From Fibrobacteres bacterium CG2_30_45_31 (GTDB taxonomy: Bacteria > Fibrobacterota > Fibrobacteria > Fibrobacterales > Fibrobacteraceae), in assembly GCA_001873075.1 (NCBI GenBank), contig MNYL01000102.1, positions 1 to 6,026 on the forward strand: DNA of 6,026 nt, written 5' to 3'. Below are positions 4,825 to 6,026 of this stretch, one piece after another (within the stretch, counting starts at the first letter, position 1; every line of letters starts with the position of its first letter). The translations under genes and the position numbers were made by a program. The notes beneath the pieces are model-generated. The model searched no databases. It was not told where the DNA came from and saw only the letters and a list, made by a program, of their open reading frames with translations.

Positions 4825-6026
4825 TTATTTAAAACGGCAGGGGAGATCACTTAGGGGAATTCGTACCGTGTCGCCGAGGAACCCTTTATAAGGGGACCTC
4901 TTGAATGTGATCAAATCATTTTCAAAAAGGATCTGATCATTTTGATCTTTATGATTCGGGATAAAAGCACATTTGTCGTGAGTGACAAAAATTTGAGCAT
5001 CAGGGGACGTTTGTTGGATTAAGAAAATTTCACTATTATTTTTGTGTGCAATACTTCCGATCGCGTTGAATGTGTTTTGATTGGGGTAGTGATTGAGTGT
5101 TACACACGTTGCAAAATTGTCTTTAGAATTGGGAGAACAAATATACATGGCTTCGTCAGGTTTGAGACGAGTAAATTCTCTTATTGGTAGTGAGAGCATA
5201 GACTCTTTCTCGGTTCTTTTGTGAGGTAAGAGATTGTCCATGTTTTCGAGTTTACTCATAGGCTTTTGAGTGTCAATACAATAAAGTTTAGATCCTTGAT
5301 CTTGACCGAGAATTAAAAGGGAATGGACAAGTGCGGCGTGAATTTTATTTTTGTTGAGGGACAGCAACTGAATGGGATCATTATTGTCCAAACAACCTTT
5401 CCATAAAAGAGAATCGGTTCCATCCAAAAAGATTTTAAAACAGGGGAGTTGATTTTCGGGAAAGAGTTTTTCAAGTTTTATTGGAACAAAGACCATGGAT
5501 TTTGTATCCAGATGCGGCCAGCGATCACATTGAGATTGATCGTAATACTCGATTTCTCGTTCGAGGCGCTGAATGTCATAAGTTTCTCCCGTTCCATTGG
5601 GGCCTTCATAAATAAACGTACCATAAGTTTCAATGGCAAGGGCTGTTCCATAGGTGTCATAAAGCGTTTTACTTTCTGGAGATCCTAAGTTAAATGTGTT
5701 TTTCTCTACAAAACCATCGCGGTCTTTGTACTCCATACGGAGAGTGTCTTTTTGAACAAAAGGAGGCCAGGAATTGGAATCCCAAGAAGGGTCTAATTGT
5801 GTAGTGATTACAGAGATGAGACGATTATAGGCATCGTAATGATAGGATTCTTCAAAATCTAAGATGTCAGGCCGAAACCATTGATGATCGTATTCAAAAG
5901 AAGCGCTTACTAATTTTCCATCGGGATCATATTTCCAAGAAAAACGACCCATCTCTTCATTGTCTCTATTAAAGGCCTTTATACGAACTAAGGAATCGTT
6001 TTCATCATATTCGTACAGGTGTCGAT
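4825..6026 (-). CDS. YD-repeat (RHS-like) protein, C-terminal part with unrecognised cysteine-rich tail (5' truncated by window edge)
   Basis: The minus-strand frame is open from the right edge to the TAA at 4827-4825, giving 399 visible residues. An internal ATG at 5952 is not taken as the start, because YD-repeat sequence continues upstream of it. The first ~108 residues hold degenerate YD repeats: YEYDENDSLVRI (4-15), WKYDPDGKLVSA (30-41), YHYDAYNRLISV (61-72) and a weaker MEYKDRDGFVEK (97-108). RHS/YD proteins are usually large secreted or surface beta-cage proteins. After about residue 160 the sequence changes character: mixed beta-like segments, no repeats I can see, and eight cysteines in the last ~235 residues against none before. 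There is no DPxGL-type RHS core boundary, so a classic RHS toxin tip is not shown. No immunity-like gene follows; the next gene is convergent yggU. The gene is more AT-rich than its neighbours. Function unknown. Confidence 0.75.
   Translation of the reverse strand, partial: RHLYEYDENDSLVRIKAFNRDNEEMGRFSWKYDPDGKLVSASFEYDHQWFRPDILDFEESYHYDAYNRLISVITTQLDPSWDSNSWPPFVQKDTLRMEYKDRDGFVEKNTFNLGSPESKTLYDTYGTALAIETYGTFIYEGPNGTGETYDIQRLEREIEYYDQSQCDRWPHLDTKSMVFVPIKLEKLFPENQLPCFKIFLDGTDSLLWKGCLDNNDPIQLLSLNKNKIHAALVHSLLILGQDQGSKLYCIDTQKPMSKLENMDNLLPHKRTEKESMLSLPIREFTRLKPDEAMYICSPNSKDNFATCVTLNHYPNQNTFNAIGSIAHKNNSEIFLIQQTSPDAQIFVTHDKCAFIPNHKDQNDQILFENDLITFKRSPYKGFLGDTVRIPLSDLPCRFK
5701..6026 (-). repeat. 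Degenerate YD-repeat array in the minus-strand protein
   Basis: Four units with the pattern aromatic-x-Tyr-Asp-x-x-x-x-Leu-hydrophobic are seen at intervals of about 26, 31 and 36 residues; the fourth has Lys in place of Asp. The array runs off the right edge, so further units are likely beyond the window. The repeats are recognisable at protein level only; their DNA is not visibly repeated. Confidence 0.7.

Noticed and set aside
4909..4947. Inverted repeat GATCAAA / TTTGATC and a cluster of GATC sites near the 3' end of the YD-repeat gene
   Set aside because: Short arms, a 25-nt loop, no T-tract, and fully inside coding sequence. GATC is favoured by Asp/Ile codons in this AT-rich gene, so an operator, origin or terminator is not supported.

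Overview
The window looks like a stretch of chromosome from a Gram-negative (diderm) bacterium of moderate G+C content. The diderm call rests on a TolC-type outer-membrane channel and a MacA-type periplasmic adaptor. Alongside them is a DivIVA-family protein, more typical of Gram-positives but also found in some diderm phyla such as Fibrobacterota and the former Deltaproteobacteria. A Fibrobacter-like origin is my best guess from this combination. It is inference only, since no marker gene is present.

Positions 1-4016 hold a tightly packed plus-strand operon for a tripartite MacAB-TolC-type exporter: the C-terminal part of an outer-membrane efflux protein (cut by the left edge), a complete membrane-fusion adaptor, a separate ABC ATPase, and a separate MacB/FtsX-type permease. 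The junctions are a 1-nt overlap, a 3-nt gap and a 4-nt overlap, so translation is probably coupled. Together the four proteins would form a channel across both membranes, with the ATPase driving conformational change in the permease and the adaptor linking it to the outer-membrane duct. The substrate cannot be read from the sequence.

After a 49-nt gap, positions 4066-4824 encode a DivIVA-domain coiled-coil protein and a small DUF167/YggU-family protein, also on the plus strand. These two sit close together in other bacteria near cell-division or proC/yggT clusters. They may continue the efflux transcript or have their own promoter in the AT-rich gap.

Positions 4825-6026 are filled by a minus-strand gene that runs off the right edge. 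It encodes the C-terminal end of a YD-repeat (RHS-like) protein. The visible YD repeats give way to a C-terminal region of about 250 residues that is cysteine-rich and that I do not recognise. This gene is more AT-rich than its neighbours, and its stop codon directly abuts the yggU stop codon. It is the least explained part of the window and the best candidate for something new. I see no RNA genes, CRISPR array, insertion sequence or convincing intrinsic terminator.
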